Assembly (NCBI GenBank): GCA_964433555.1
Contig: CAYSRG010000004.1
Span: forward strand, 1 to 64,000
DNA: 64,000 nucleotides
Direction: 5' to 3'
Origin: Stramentimicrobium sp964433555
Lineage (GTDB): Bacteria; Atribacterota; Phoenicimicrobiia; Phoenicimicrobiales; Stramentimicrobiaceae
The notes below the pieces were generated by a model. That model was not told where the DNA came from. It searched no databases and saw nothing but the letters and a program-made list of their open reading frames with translations. Position 1 is the first letter of the stretch. Each line of letters begins with the position of its first letter. Positions 16,636 through 25,312 of this stretch are shown piece after piece. A program made the translations under genes and the position numbers.

Positions 16636-16693
16636 AAAAATTTAAAATTTATGAAAGAAGCAGGATTATAGTTTAACTGCAAAGTAGTAGAGT

Positions 16694-16740
16694 GAGCGAA
16701 GTGAAAATTTTTCGAGTTGATAAAATAATTCACTTCGCTC
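16694..16740 (+). terminator. Inverted repeat between sugar SBP and ATPase genes
   Basis: GAGCGAAGTGAA (16694-16705) and TTCACTTCGCTC (16729-16740) form a perfect 12-bp stem with a 23-nt loop, followed by CCTTTTAAATTTT. It is probably an attenuator or 3'-protecting hairpin for the binding-protein message; the T-run is imperfect. Confidence 0.7.
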
Positions 16741-16862
16741 CCTTTTAAATTTTGCCTGGTGAGATAGATTTTAGCGATTATAGATATAAATATATTGAAA
16801 TAAAATAGATAGTTATTATATTTCATTATAATACTATTCTTTTATACAAAGAGAGGAAATCT

Positions 16863-17648
16863 ATGACAGAAAAAGTACCTGTTGTAGAAATGCGTAATAT
16901 TAAAAAGAATTTTGGTGGTGTACAGGCATTAAAGGGAGTAGATTTGGAATTATATCATAATGAAGTATTGGGATTGGTTGGTGATAACGCAGCTGGTAAA
17001 TCTACTTTGATGAAGATTCTTAGTGGGGCATACATTCCCGATGAAGGGGAAATTTTTATAGAAGGCAAGAAAATACATATGACCAGTTCTCAGGATGCGC
17101 ACCAGCAGGGTATTGAGATGGTCTATCAGGACCTGGCGCTGGCCAATAATTTAGATGTGGCGGCAAATGTATTTATGGGGAGAGAAAAAACAAACCTACA
17201 ATTAGGTCCCATTGGTGTGCTAGATGAGCATTATATGGAGAAAGAAACAGAGCGTCTTTTAGATAGGCTTAAAATTGATATTTCTTCTGTTCGCTTAAAG
17301 GTTGAAAGTCTTTCCGGTGGTCAACGTCAGGCAGTGGCTATTGCCAGGGCAACAGCTTTTAATACCAAAGTAACCATTATGGATGAACCCACTGCGGCAC
17401 TGAGTGTTGCCGCCATTCAAAAGGTTCTGGATTTAGTGAGAGAACTTAAAGCGCAGGGAAATTCCATTATTATCATCAGTCATCGTCTGGAAGATATTTA
17501 TCAGGTTAGTGATCGAATGATAGTTTTACGTCAGGGACGCAAAGTGTGTGATACCCCGGTTAAAGGAGATATTGACAGTTTTAGAGAACATGTGGTGGCT
17601 TATATTATCGGAGCACGTGATGACTTTGCTAAAGAAGGAGGCAAATAG
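16863..17648 (+). CDS. Sugar ABC transporter ATP-binding protein (single-domain XylG/GguA type)
   Basis: A 261-residue ATPase. Walker A is GDNAAGKST (about 40-48), with A replacing the usual G as in many sugar importers. The signature is LSGGQRQAVAIARA, Walker B VTIMDEPTAALSV, and the H-loop ISHRLED. Classical XylG/RbsA/GguA proteins are about 500 residues with two fused NBDs; this one has only one, so a homodimer is likely. It is followed 4 bp later by the permease gene. GAGAGGAAA precedes the ATG. Confidence 0.9.
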   Translation: MTEKVPVVEMRNIKKNFGGVQALKGVDLELYHNEVLGLVGDNAAGKSTLMKILSGAYIPDEGEIFIEGKKIHMTSSQDAHQQGIEMVYQDLALANNLDVAANVFMGREKTNLQLGPIGVLDEHYMEKETERLLDRLKIDISSVRLKVESLSGGQRQAVAIARATAFNTKVTIMDEPTAALSVAAIQKVLDLVRELKAQGNSIIIISHRLEDIYQVSDRMIVLRQGRKVCDTPVKGDIDSFREHVVAYIIGARDDFAKEGGK

Positions 17649-17652
17649 ACTA

Positions 17653-18879
17653 ATGGAAGGGGCAAATAAATCGAGAGATACCACATTAATCAGGGATGTA
17701 CAGAGGCTATTTCAGGAAAATATTCGTGAATGGGGCATGTATATTGCCTTGTTGGTTATTATGACCATCTTCACTATTACTACCAAAGGTATTTTTATTT
17801 CCCCAAGAAACATAAGCAATTTGATAAATCAGACAGGCTATATAGCTGTATTGGCAATAGGAATGACGTTAGTAATCATCATTTCTCACATTGACTTATC
17901 GGTTGGTTATCTTTCAGGTTTTTTAGGTGCAGTAGCAGCAACTGCCATGGAATTCTGGCGCTTGCCTGCTTCCATCAGTATAGCATTGATAATAATCTTA
18001 GGAACTATGGCAGGTTTTTTGTCCGGTTTTCTGGTAGGACAGATGAAAATTCCGGCTTTTGTCGCAACGCTGGCAGGCTGGTTGGGTTACAGAGGGGCAT
18101 TACAGCTGGTAACTATGCATAGAGGTACAATTGTTATTACCAATGATGTTTTTAATGCCATTGGAAATGGTTATATTCCTGATATTCTTAATATTCCGAA
18201 TATAGGAATTTTGACCGGAGTACATAAGCTAACTCTTACACTTGGTATTCTGGTAATTATATTTTATATTATTAGTGCCATAAAGAAACGTAACATTATG
18301 CTGGACCATAAGTTTAAGGTTTCTCCAATGCATTTTTTTATTTTAAAAATGATTGCTATGTCAGCTTTAATCGGGATCATCGCCTGGATATTGTCCGGTT
18401 ATAGAGGATTATCCTGGACTGCAGTAATTGTGATAGTTGTAGTTTTGTTCTATCATTTTATTATGACCAGGACTAATCTTGGTCGGCACATCTATGCTGT
18501 TGGCGGTAATCCTGAAGCCGCCCAGTTAACCGGTATCAGTGTGAAGAGAATAACATATATAGTATTCTGTTCAATGGGTATACTTGCCGCATTGTCAGGT
18601 ATACTATATGCTTCACGTTTTAAATCAGCAACCACAACAGCAGGAATGTTATTTGAGATGGATGCAATAGCAGCTGCTTTTGTTGGAGGTGCTTCGCCCT
18701 CCGGTGGGATTGGAAAGGTTACCGGGTCTATTGTAGGCGCCTTTGTCATGATGTCCTTGACCAGCGGTATGAACCTGATGGGTATTGACATATCCTATCA
18801 GTATGTTGTCCGAGCCCTGGTTTTAGTAGCAGCAGTAGTATTTGATGTAGCAACACGTAACAAAAAGAAGATATATTAA
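17653..18879 (+). CDS. Sugar ABC transporter permease (XylH/GguB type)
   Basis: A 408-residue inner-membrane permease with at least ten helices, longer than RbsC (about 320) and matching XylH/GguB length. Family features are IGMTLVIIISHIDLSVGYLSG near residue 75 and the coupling-loop segment GRHIYAVGGNPEAAQLTGI, then FVGGASPSGGIGKVTGSIVGA. The frame is open from 17548 inside the ATPase gene, but ATG 17653 follows AAGGAGG (17635-17641). It completes the sugar importer. Confidence 0.9.
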   Translation: MEGANKSRDTTLIRDVQRLFQENIREWGMYIALLVIMTIFTITTKGIFISPRNISNLINQTGYIAVLAIGMTLVIIISHIDLSVGYLSGFLGAVAATAMEFWRLPASISIALIIILGTMAGFLSGFLVGQMKIPAFVATLAGWLGYRGALQLVTMHRGTIVITNDVFNAIGNGYIPDILNIPNIGILTGVHKLTLTLGILVIIFYIISAIKKRNIMLDHKFKVSPMHFFILKMIAMSALIGIIAWILSGYRGLSWTAVIVIVVVLFYHFIMTRTNLGRHIYAVGGNPEAAQLTGISVKRITYIVFCSMGILAALSGILYASRFKSATTTAGMLFEMDAIAAAFVGGASPSGGIGKVTGSIVGAFVMMSLTSGMNLMGIDISYQYVVRALVLVAAVVFDVATRNKKKIY

Positions 18880-19317
18880 AGATTTGGTCCAGAGAAGGCT
18901 CATTATGGGAGAATCAATCTTCTCTATGCTTAAATACAGACAACATGGTATTTAGGGTAACTATAGAAGTTTTGGTATCTATCATGGTAAAATAACATTC
19001 AACCACAGGATAATCTAATCAACCAGGATAGTAATATCGCTTTCTTTATACCCAAATAATAACATATAGCAGAAGGATTATTTGTGGATCTAAAGCTTGT
19101 TTAGTTTTTGGGAAAAGAATTCATATTTTATCTCCCATTGTAGGAATTAGAAACGATATTAGGGGTAAAATCGATAAAGTAACCGGGAGATATTGTTAAA
19201 TTAGCTATAAAAGAAGAGAACGAAGAGAATTGTTTTTAGTGATATAATATAATTAATAAAAATAAATAAACATTTGGTTTAGTTGGTAAAATATTTTAGT
19301 TATTAGGAGGTCAAAAA
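18880..19317. other. Gene-free stretch with a coding-like remnant at 19012-19047
   Basis: No intact gene. A weak hairpin (AGAGAAG 18891-18897 with CTTCTCT 18919-18925) follows the permease. Bases 19012-19047 translate as NLINQDSNIAFF and align in DNA and protein with 7373-7408 (NLNHQDSQITFW), suggesting two relics of one gene family. The end carries the ribosome binding site TAGGAGG of the next gene. Confidence 0.35.
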
Positions 19318-19815
19318 ATGACTAACGAGGATAAAGAATGTTGTCCTGAATTTCACCCTGAAAAATGGGATAAAAAAACATTTAACTGGGAAGGTAAACA
19401 TTTTATTAAAGAGACAATTCCTACCCTTTTTCATACTCCCTTTCCTCCCATGATTAGCCAAAAGATAACCAGGATGATGAATCTGGCCACCAGCGCTAAC
19501 AAGATAGATGCAAAAATGGATGAAGTGCTAGTTTTGTTTCAAGATCCGAGTGCCTTTAAATCAAACATTTATATTTCGGTCACCGGAGATGTCTCGGGTG
19601 CAAATAATGTTAGCATTCCCGGAACTTTCATGGCCAAAGTATATGACGGACCGTATAATGCCATCCCAAAATTTATAAAAGATATGAATATGTACCTGGA
19701 AAAAGAAGGGAAAAAGGTCCCAACCGATGATGAATACTATATCCATTATGCCTATTGTCCAAAATGTGAGAAGAAATATGGACATCAGTATATGATTCTT
19801 TTTGCCAGAATTTAG
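19318..19815 (+). CDS. GyrI-like/SOUL-type small-molecule-binding domain protein (hypothetical)
   Basis: A 165-residue soluble protein starting MTNEDKECCPEFHPEKWD. A paired Cys near the N-terminus (CC at 8-9) and a C-terminal C-P-K-C motif (YCPKCEKKYGHQYMILFA) suggest metal or redox binding. The middle (SIPGTFMAKVYDGPYNAIPKFIKDM) fits the GyrI-like effector-binding fold seen in a family often annotated as hydrolase or COG-type hypothetical. No enzymatic residue is identified. It stands alone between large gaps, with AGGAGG before the ATG. Function unknown. Confidence 0.6.
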   Translation: MTNEDKECCPEFHPEKWDKKTFNWEGKHFIKETIPTLFHTPFPPMISQKITRMMNLATSANKIDAKMDEVLVLFQDPSAFKSNIYISVTGDVSGANNVSIPGTFMAKVYDGPYNAIPKFIKDMNMYLEKEGKKVPTDDEYYIHYAYCPKCEKKYGHQYMILFARI

Positions 19816-20128
19816 ACAGTTCTTATTAATGGTAAAAACTAATCCTCTTATCCTCTTAAATTAATCGCTTTTTTTGAGGAAGAAACAGTTTCAGAAAGAC
19901 AGCGGTGAAGATAGGGAAATATTATCTTTTCAGAATGCAAATACAGTAGATTTATAATAAAATCATATGAATATGCCTGATAGAAGTAAATCATACAAAT
20001 TTTTTGGAAATCACTTTTTATTCACAATTTTGCCGCATATATCAAAATCATTACTTTGAGTAAGGGAGTACTTTTTAAAAAGTTGAGTAAGAATCTATTA
20101 TGATGATGAGAAAAGGAGTTTATAAAGC
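19816..20128. other. Gene-free stretch before the TPR gene
   Basis: AT-rich, no RNA gene or clear hairpin. The last 20 bases hold the ribosome binding site AAAAGGAG of the TPR gene. Confidence 0.5.
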
Positions 20129-21046
20129 ATGAATATTAAGAGAAAAAAGTATTTCTATTTTCTAACAGGAATAATACTCCTTTCTACTTTAATTTATTGT
20201 TCCTGTCCAATTTTTGCTTCTGAATCAGAAATTGCCCAAGAATGGTTTAACAAAGCTAAGAATGAGAAGGACCAAAAGTTAAAAATAGAATTCTATAGTA
20301 AGGCAATAGAGCTTGATTCTAAATATGTCGATGCTTATGTTAATCGAGCAATAGCTTATTATAATTTGGGTGAATATCGGTTAGCAATAGATGATTATAC
20401 CAGGGCTATAGAATTAAAACCCAAGGATTCCTCTATATATAACAGGCGTGGTTATTCTTATTATAGGTTAGGAGAATATCAAAATGCTATTAAGGAGTAT
20501 AACAGGGCAGTAGAGCTGGATTCCCATACCGCTCTTTATTATATTAACCGAGGAATAGCCCATTATGAGTTAAAAGAATATCAAGAGGCAATTGCTGATT
20601 ATAGTGAGGCAATAAAATTAGAATCAGAGAATGCCTCCATTTATAACAGGCGTGGTTATTCTTATTACCTGCTGGGAGAATACCAAAAAGCACTGAGTGA
20701 TCATACTAAGGCAATAAAATTAGATTCTACCAGTCCTATATATTATGTGAATCGAGGAAATGCTTTTTATAGATTAGAAGAATACCTGAAAGCTATAACG
20801 GATTATAGCAGGGCAATAGAAAATGATCCCAAATACGCCTGGGCTTATTACAATCGAGGGAATGCTTATCTGATGTTAGAGGAATATGACAAGAAAGCTT
20901 TTGGTGAATACTATCAGGCTGGCTTGTTGTTTGTGGAGCAAAAAAATAAAAATCAGGCTTTAATCTGTCTGGAGAAAATGAAAGAAATTGATCCCTCCTC
21001 TTTCCTGAACAATGCACTTAGAGATAAGATTGGATTATTAAAATAA
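20129..21046 (+). CDS. Exported tetratricopeptide repeat protein
   Basis: A 305-residue protein with an N-terminal signal or anchor segment (about 1-30, LTGIILLSTLIYCSCPIFA; a Cys near 25 could be a lipobox) followed by about seven TPR units of 34 residues. Each has the N-R/G-x3-Y-x-L-x-EY-x-AI-x-DY-x-AI pattern. Units are unusually alike: the DNA at 20438 and 20642 is identical over 26 bases, exactly 204 bp (two TPRs) apart. It is a probable periplasmic or membrane scaffold. The partner is unknown and no operon is evident. Confidence 0.88.
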   Translation: MNIKRKKYFYFLTGIILLSTLIYCSCPIFASESEIAQEWFNKAKNEKDQKLKIEFYSKAIELDSKYVDAYVNRAIAYYNLGEYRLAIDDYTRAIELKPKDSSIYNRRGYSYYRLGEYQNAIKEYNRAVELDSHTALYYINRGIAHYELKEYQEAIADYSEAIKLESENASIYNRRGYSYYLLGEYQKALSDHTKAIKLDSTSPIYYVNRGNAFYRLEEYLKAITDYSRAIENDPKYAWAYYNRGNAYLMLEEYDKKAFGEYYQAGLLFVEQKNKNQALICLEKMKEIDPSSFLNNALRDKIGLLK

Positions 21047-21545
21047 AATTTTAAGAATAAATATTCCGGATTGATTCAGATAAAAAAATCACATTTCTGT
21101 AATATGAGAGCATAGAAGACTAATATTGGGCTGGATATGACTGGAAAGTTATTAGCTCCAGGTGAAGTGGATTGATAGTTATTTTAAGAGGGTAAGAAAA
21201 ATAGTTTGCCTATAGTATTCCAAGTTAAAATATATTGGTCTGGAAAAATCAAACTGATTTTACCGCTACTAATGGCAAAGGTAAAGGTATAGTATAGTAG
21301 ATTAAATAAATTAAAGAACCAACCAGTTCCATTATTTCGTCAAAGAGCAAAATAAAGGAAAGGTATAAGTTAGAAACGCTTTCCTATTAAAAGGTAATTT
21401 GCTATAATTCATGGTATAGTCTGCTGTTTATCTTGGTCATCAAAATACTTTTAGTGCCAGACTATCCTACTATTGATATCCTGGGAGACAATATACATCA
21501 TGGTATTCTTAAACTATGAACCAAATGTAAAGAATTAAAACAAAG
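21047..21545. other. 499-bp gene-free stretch before lplA
   Basis: No intact ORF or RNA gene. AAAAGGTAATTTGCTATAATTC near 21388 resembles the second block of the dispersed repeat (3500-3513, 34826-34840). Otherwise I see nothing. Confidence 0.4.
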
Positions 21546-22256
21546 ATGAGACTGATTCTAATTGATATTCCCAATTTTGAACCCGAAATAAATTTTCAGA
21601 TAGAAAAAAAGATTTTAAATATATATCTCACTGATGCCCTCATCCTAAGATTCTGGCAAAATAATTCCTGTGCAGTGATGGGTAAATTCCAAAAAGAAGA
21701 ATACGAGTTAAATCTTGATTATATAACAAAAAATAAAATATCGTTCTTCAGGAGATTTACTGGAGGGGGAACAGTATACCATGACCGGGGAAATTTGAAT
21801 ATAACCTTATGTAAAAGCAAAAATAAGATTCTGTTTTCTAAGTATTTTCTGGAGGAAACTGCCGGGATTACCAACGTTATTTTGGAAGGTCTTCTATTTT
21901 TCCATAAGGGTATGAAAATAAAAGAAAGGAATTCCATCTTTTTAGATGGGAAAAAAGTTTTAGGCTCTGCAGTTGCTATTAAGAATAACAACTTTTTCTA
22001 TCATGCCTCTCTTCTGGTGAATGCTGACCTGGGACAATTAAGAAAAGTAATAAAATGGGAAGAAAATTATCCTGAAAATATAAGAATTCCTATTAAGAGC
22101 AAAAGAAGTGAGGTGACCAATCTTTCCTGTGGCCTTCCTCTATCCATAGATGAGGTAAAAGAAAAAATATTGATTAATTTCCAACGTTTACTTAAAATAG
22201 AAGATAAAGATGTAAAAAGATTTAACAATGTTGATTTACTTATAGAGATAAAATAG
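21546..22256 (+). CDS. lplA: Lipoate-protein ligase A family protein (short form)
   Basis: A 236-residue BPL/LplA-fold protein. It carries the family motif RRFTGGGTVYHDRGNLN (about 70-86) and the active-site lysine region DGKKVLGSAVAI. It attaches lipoate to the E2 lipoyl lysine. The C-terminal accessory domain of long LplA (about 335 residues) is absent, so it may be a bipartite ligase, a transferase (LipL/LipM-like), or need a separate partner. It lies 53 bp before the sigma-54 activator and 2 kb before an E2 gene with a lipoyl domain, which supports its role here. The ribosome binding site is weak. Confidence 0.88.
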   Translation: MRLILIDIPNFEPEINFQIEKKILNIYLTDALILRFWQNNSCAVMGKFQKEEYELNLDYITKNKISFFRRFTGGGTVYHDRGNLNITLCKSKNKILFSKYFLEETAGITNVILEGLLFFHKGMKIKERNSIFLDGKKVLGSAVAIKNNNFFYHASLLVNADLGQLRKVIKWEENYPENIRIPIKSKRSEVTNLSCGLPLSIDEVKEKILINFQRLLKIEDKDVKRFNNVDLLIEIK

Positions 22257-22309
22257 ACATTTCAAAAATACAAAAATATAAAAATATCAAAGGTTTAAGA
22301 GATTTAGAA

Positions 22310-24094
22310 ATGATCCATATATCTCCAGCAGAACTCAATAAGAAAAGAGAATTAAATGAGGTATATTTATCTTTAATAGATTCTTTTATAGATAAGTTTT
22401 TTTCTAAAATAAAAAAGAAAAGTTTCTTAATCTCTTTTTTGGATGCTGATCAGGTGCTGCTAAAGGTAATCTGCCTGGGCAGAGAAAAGGGGCTTTTTGC
22501 TGAAGGGTGTGTAGTAAAAGAAGAAGTATTTGGTAAGACTGCAGTAAGCCTTTCTCTGAAAAATAATCACGATATAGAATATATTGGACCAGATCATACC
22601 TTCCCGGAATTGAAAGATTGGGCTTGTGCTGCATCCCCCATTCATGATGCTTCCGGAAATATTCGTGGTGTTATTGCTTTTTCCTCAAAGGTAGATGATT
22701 ACCCAGATTATGCCCCGGGAATCGTATCTTCTCTTTCCCAGGCCATAGAAAAAGAAATAACCTGGATGGAAATATCAGAAAATTTAAAACTATCCAAGAA
22801 ATACCTGGATATAATAAGTGAAGGAATGAAAGATGGTATTCTCTGCCTGGATAAAGAAGCAAAAATCTTGTATATGAATGATAAAGCTGGGGAAATTTTA
22901 CGTGTCAATCCCAGAAGATCGCTGGGGAAATTTGTAGGAGATATTGTAGATTTTGACCCGGTTATTTTATCTGTCTATGAAACACATAAAGGATATACTG
23001 ACCGCGAGTTTATTATAAATAGCCCTCTTATGGGGACGCTACATTTTATAAAGAGTGCGGTAGTAGTAAGAGACGAAGAAGGGCAATTTGCAGGGGTGGT
23101 AGACTTCTTTAGAGAAATAACCAGGGTGAGGAAATTTGTGACTTCCTATATAGGAGCTCAGGCAAAATTTAGTTTTGCCGATATCATAGGTAATAGTACT
23201 AAATTGAAAGAAGCTATCAGGATTGCCGAAATTGCTGCCAAATCTAATTCCAATGTCTTAATTTTAGGAGAAACTGGTACCGGAAAGGAAATGTTTGCTC
23301 AGGCAATACATTATGAGGGCTTGAGAAGAACAAGACCATTTGTGGTAATAAACTGTGGAGCAATACCACGAGAATTAGCAGAAAGTGAGTTTTTTGGTTA
23401 TGAACCAGGAAGCTTTACCGGTGCTGATAAAAGGGGAAGACCTGGTAAGTTCGAATTAGCTAATGGGGGGACTATTTTCCTGGATGAAATTGGTGAACTC
23501 CCTTTAGACCTTCAGGTAAAATTATTAAGGGTTCTGCAAGAAAAAAGTGTTACTAGGATTAGCGGAGCCAGACCTATCCCGGTAGATGTTCGAGTGATTG
23601 CTGCCTCGAATAAAAATTTATCCCGAGAAGTGGATAATGGAAATTTCAGAGTAGATTTATTTCATAGACTAAATGTAATTCAAATCAGTATTCCTGCCTT
23701 AAGGGAAAGAAATGAAGATATTCTTCTATTAACAAAATATTTTATAGAAAAATTCTCTCAAAAATTACAAAAAAACATAGTAAAGATTGATGATTCATTC
23801 TATAAGCCCTTGCTCAATTATAGTTTTCCGGGAAATGTTAGAGAGTTGGAAAACATCATCGAAAGAGCATTAACTATAAGTGATAGCAATGAATTAAATA
23901 GATTTCATTTACCAGAAGATATATTAAAAAATGATTCCCTGTATAAATCTATAGACCAGTTTAAAAGAGATTCTTTAGTTAAGACCCTTCACAATAACAA
24001 GTGGAATATTTCCAGAACAGCAAAAATTCTGGGAATCTCCAGGCCTACCATTTACCATCATATCAAAAAATGGAATATTAAGAGAGAATCTTAA
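22310..24094 (+). CDS. acoR: Sigma-54-dependent activator (AcoR-like: GAF, PAS, AAA+, Fis HTH)
   Basis: A 594-residue enhancer-binding protein. A GAF-like sensor (about 30-150) is followed by a PAS domain (about 165-270) and a sigma-54 AAA+ domain with Walker A GETGTGKE (about 320). The sigma-54-contact loop is GSFTGA (about 367), where S replaces A of the usual GAFTGA. Walker B is GTIFLDEIGELP, with VRELENIIERAL later. The Fis-type HTH is at the C-terminus (WNISRTAKILGISRPTIYHH). It lies divergently from nothing but directly upstream of a -24/-12 promoter and acoABC-like genes. It probably senses acetoin or a related 2-oxo compound. Confidence 0.93.
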   Translation: MIHISPAELNKKRELNEVYLSLIDSFIDKFFSKIKKKSFLISFLDADQVLLKVICLGREKGLFAEGCVVKEEVFGKTAVSLSLKNNHDIEYIGPDHTFPELKDWACAASPIHDASGNIRGVIAFSSKVDDYPDYAPGIVSSLSQAIEKEITWMEISENLKLSKKYLDIISEGMKDGILCLDKEAKILYMNDKAGEILRVNPRRSLGKFVGDIVDFDPVILSVYETHKGYTDREFIINSPLMGTLHFIKSAVVVRDEEGQFAGVVDFFREITRVRKFVTSYIGAQAKFSFADIIGNSTKLKEAIRIAEIAAKSNSNVLILGETGTGKEMFAQAIHYEGLRRTRPFVVINCGAIPRELAESEFFGYEPGSFTGADKRGRPGKFELANGGTIFLDEIGELPLDLQVKLLRVLQEKSVTRISGARPIPVDVRVIAASNKNLSREVDNGNFRVDLFHRLNVIQISIPALRERNEDILLLTKYFIEKFSQKLQKNIVKIDDSFYKPLLNYSFPGNVRELENIIERALTISDSNELNRFHLPEDILKNDSLYKSIDQFKRDSLVKTLHNNKWNISRTAKILGISRPTIYHHIKKWNIKRES

Positions 24095-24128
24095 AATCAA
24101 CCCCACTCTTTTTACTAACTACTGTTAT

Positions 24129-24177
24129 TGTAAAGATATTTTACATATAAAGTGTAAAGGGACTTGGCACTTTTACA
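24129..24177 (+). promoter_or_regulatory. Candidate enhancer sites for the sigma-54 activator
   Basis: Four alternating half-sites form two inverted repeats: TGTAAA-N5-TTTACA (24129-24145) and TGTAAA-N13-TTTACA (24153-24177). Centres are about 28 bp apart and lie about 100-130 bp before the predicted transcription start, the usual place for sigma-54 enhancer sites. The activator gene ends 34 bp upstream. Binding is inferred. Confidence 0.6.
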
Positions 24178-24239
24178 TATTTAACTCATTTTTTATTTAA
24201 AATCCCTTATAAAATAGTCTTTTTCTAATTAATTAATTA

Positions 24240-24255
24240 TGGCACAAAAATTGCT
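24240..24255 (+). promoter_or_regulatory. Sigma-54 (-24/-12) promoter of the aco operon
   Basis: TGGCAC-N5-TTGCT matches the sigma-54 consensus TGGCAC-N5-TTGCW at every position, with GG (24241-24242) and GC (24253-24254) separated by 10 bp. It lies 65 bp before the acoA ATG, so transcription should start near 24266. Confidence 0.92.
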
Positions 24256-24319
24256 TGTTTAAAATCTATCAAAGAATAAAATAATAAATTGTCAATAAAA
24301 AATCTGGAGGCTAATTTTT

Positions 24320-25300
24320 ATGGAAAATTCTAATGATTTTTTATTAAATCTTTATACCACTATGGTACTAATCAGAAATTTTGAATTAATGGCGGAAAAA
24401 TTATTCCTGGAAGGAGAACTCCCTGGATTTATCCATCTGTATATTGGCGAAGAAGCCATTGCTACGGGAGTTATGGCAAATCTCCGAAAGGATGATTTTA
24501 TTACCAGTACCCATCGTGGACATGGACATATGATTGCTAAGGGAGCAGATATCAATAGAATGATGGCAGAACTCTACGGCAAAGAAACAGGCTATTGTAA
24601 AGGTAAGGGTGGTTCGATGCATATAGCAGACTTTTCTCTTGGTGTTTTGGGAGCAAATGGAGTAGTAGGGGGCGGACTTCCTATTGCCGTTGGTGCTGGA
24701 TTAGGAATAAAGATGAAAAAAGGCGATCAAATAGTAGTAGCCTTCTTTGGCGATGGAGCTTCCAATACCGGTTCCTTCCACGAAAGCTTGAATTTTGCCT
24801 CTATTTATAAACTGCCAGTAATTTTTGTCTTAGAAAACAATAGATATGCCTCTACTGCTTCTACCCAAGCAACCACTGCCATAGAGAATATTTCTGACCG
24901 AGCAGTGGCATATGGAATACCAGGAATAACTATCGACGGAAATGATGTGATAGCTGTTTATGAAACTACCCAGGAAATGGTGAAAAGAGCCAGGGATGGC
25001 GGTGGCCCATCTTTAATCGAAGCCAAAACCTATCGGATAAAAGGACATTTTGTGGGGGACCCCGAACTATATAGAAATAAAAAGGAAGTTGTGGAGTTCT
25101 GGTTGAATGAACCCATCAAAAAATTTGAGAAAAGATTAGAAAGAGAAAAAATACTAAACAGTGCTGAAAAGAAAAACATATGGGAAAGTGCCCAGAAAAA
25201 AATTAAAGAGGCGGTTATATTTGCAAAAGAAAGCCCAATCCCTGATGGTAATGATGCTTTAACTGATCTTTTTATCCATGATTCGGGATATGATTATTAA
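24320..25300 (+). CDS. acoA: Acetoin/2-oxoacid dehydrogenase E1 component, alpha subunit
   Basis: A 326-residue thiamine-diphosphate-dependent E1 alpha. The TPP motif is complete: GDGASNTGSFHESLNFASIY with NN about 28 residues after GDG (LENNRYASTA). Early motifs EEAIATGVMANL, STHRGHGHMIAKG and GGSMHIADFSLGVLGANGVVG match the AcoA/PdhA family. With the beta subunit it decarboxylates acetoin or a 2-oxoacid and transfers the acyl group to lipoyl-E2. AcoA against PdhA or branched-chain E1 cannot be settled by sequence alone; the AcoR-like activator and -24/-12 promoter favour acetoin. AGGAG-type site CTGGAGG precedes the ATG. Confidence 0.88.
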   Translation: MENSNDFLLNLYTTMVLIRNFELMAEKLFLEGELPGFIHLYIGEEAIATGVMANLRKDDFITSTHRGHGHMIAKGADINRMMAELYGKETGYCKGKGGSMHIADFSLGVLGANGVVGGGLPIAVGAGLGIKMKKGDQIVVAFFGDGASNTGSFHESLNFASIYKLPVIFVLENNRYASTASTQATTAIENISDRAVAYGIPGITIDGNDVIAVYETTQEMVKRARDGGGPSLIEAKTYRIKGHFVGDPELYRNKKEVVEFWLNEPIKKFEKRLEREKILNSAEKKNIWESAQKKIKEAVIFAKESPIPDGNDALTDLFIHDSGYDY

Positions 25301-25312
25301 AAGGAGGTAAAG

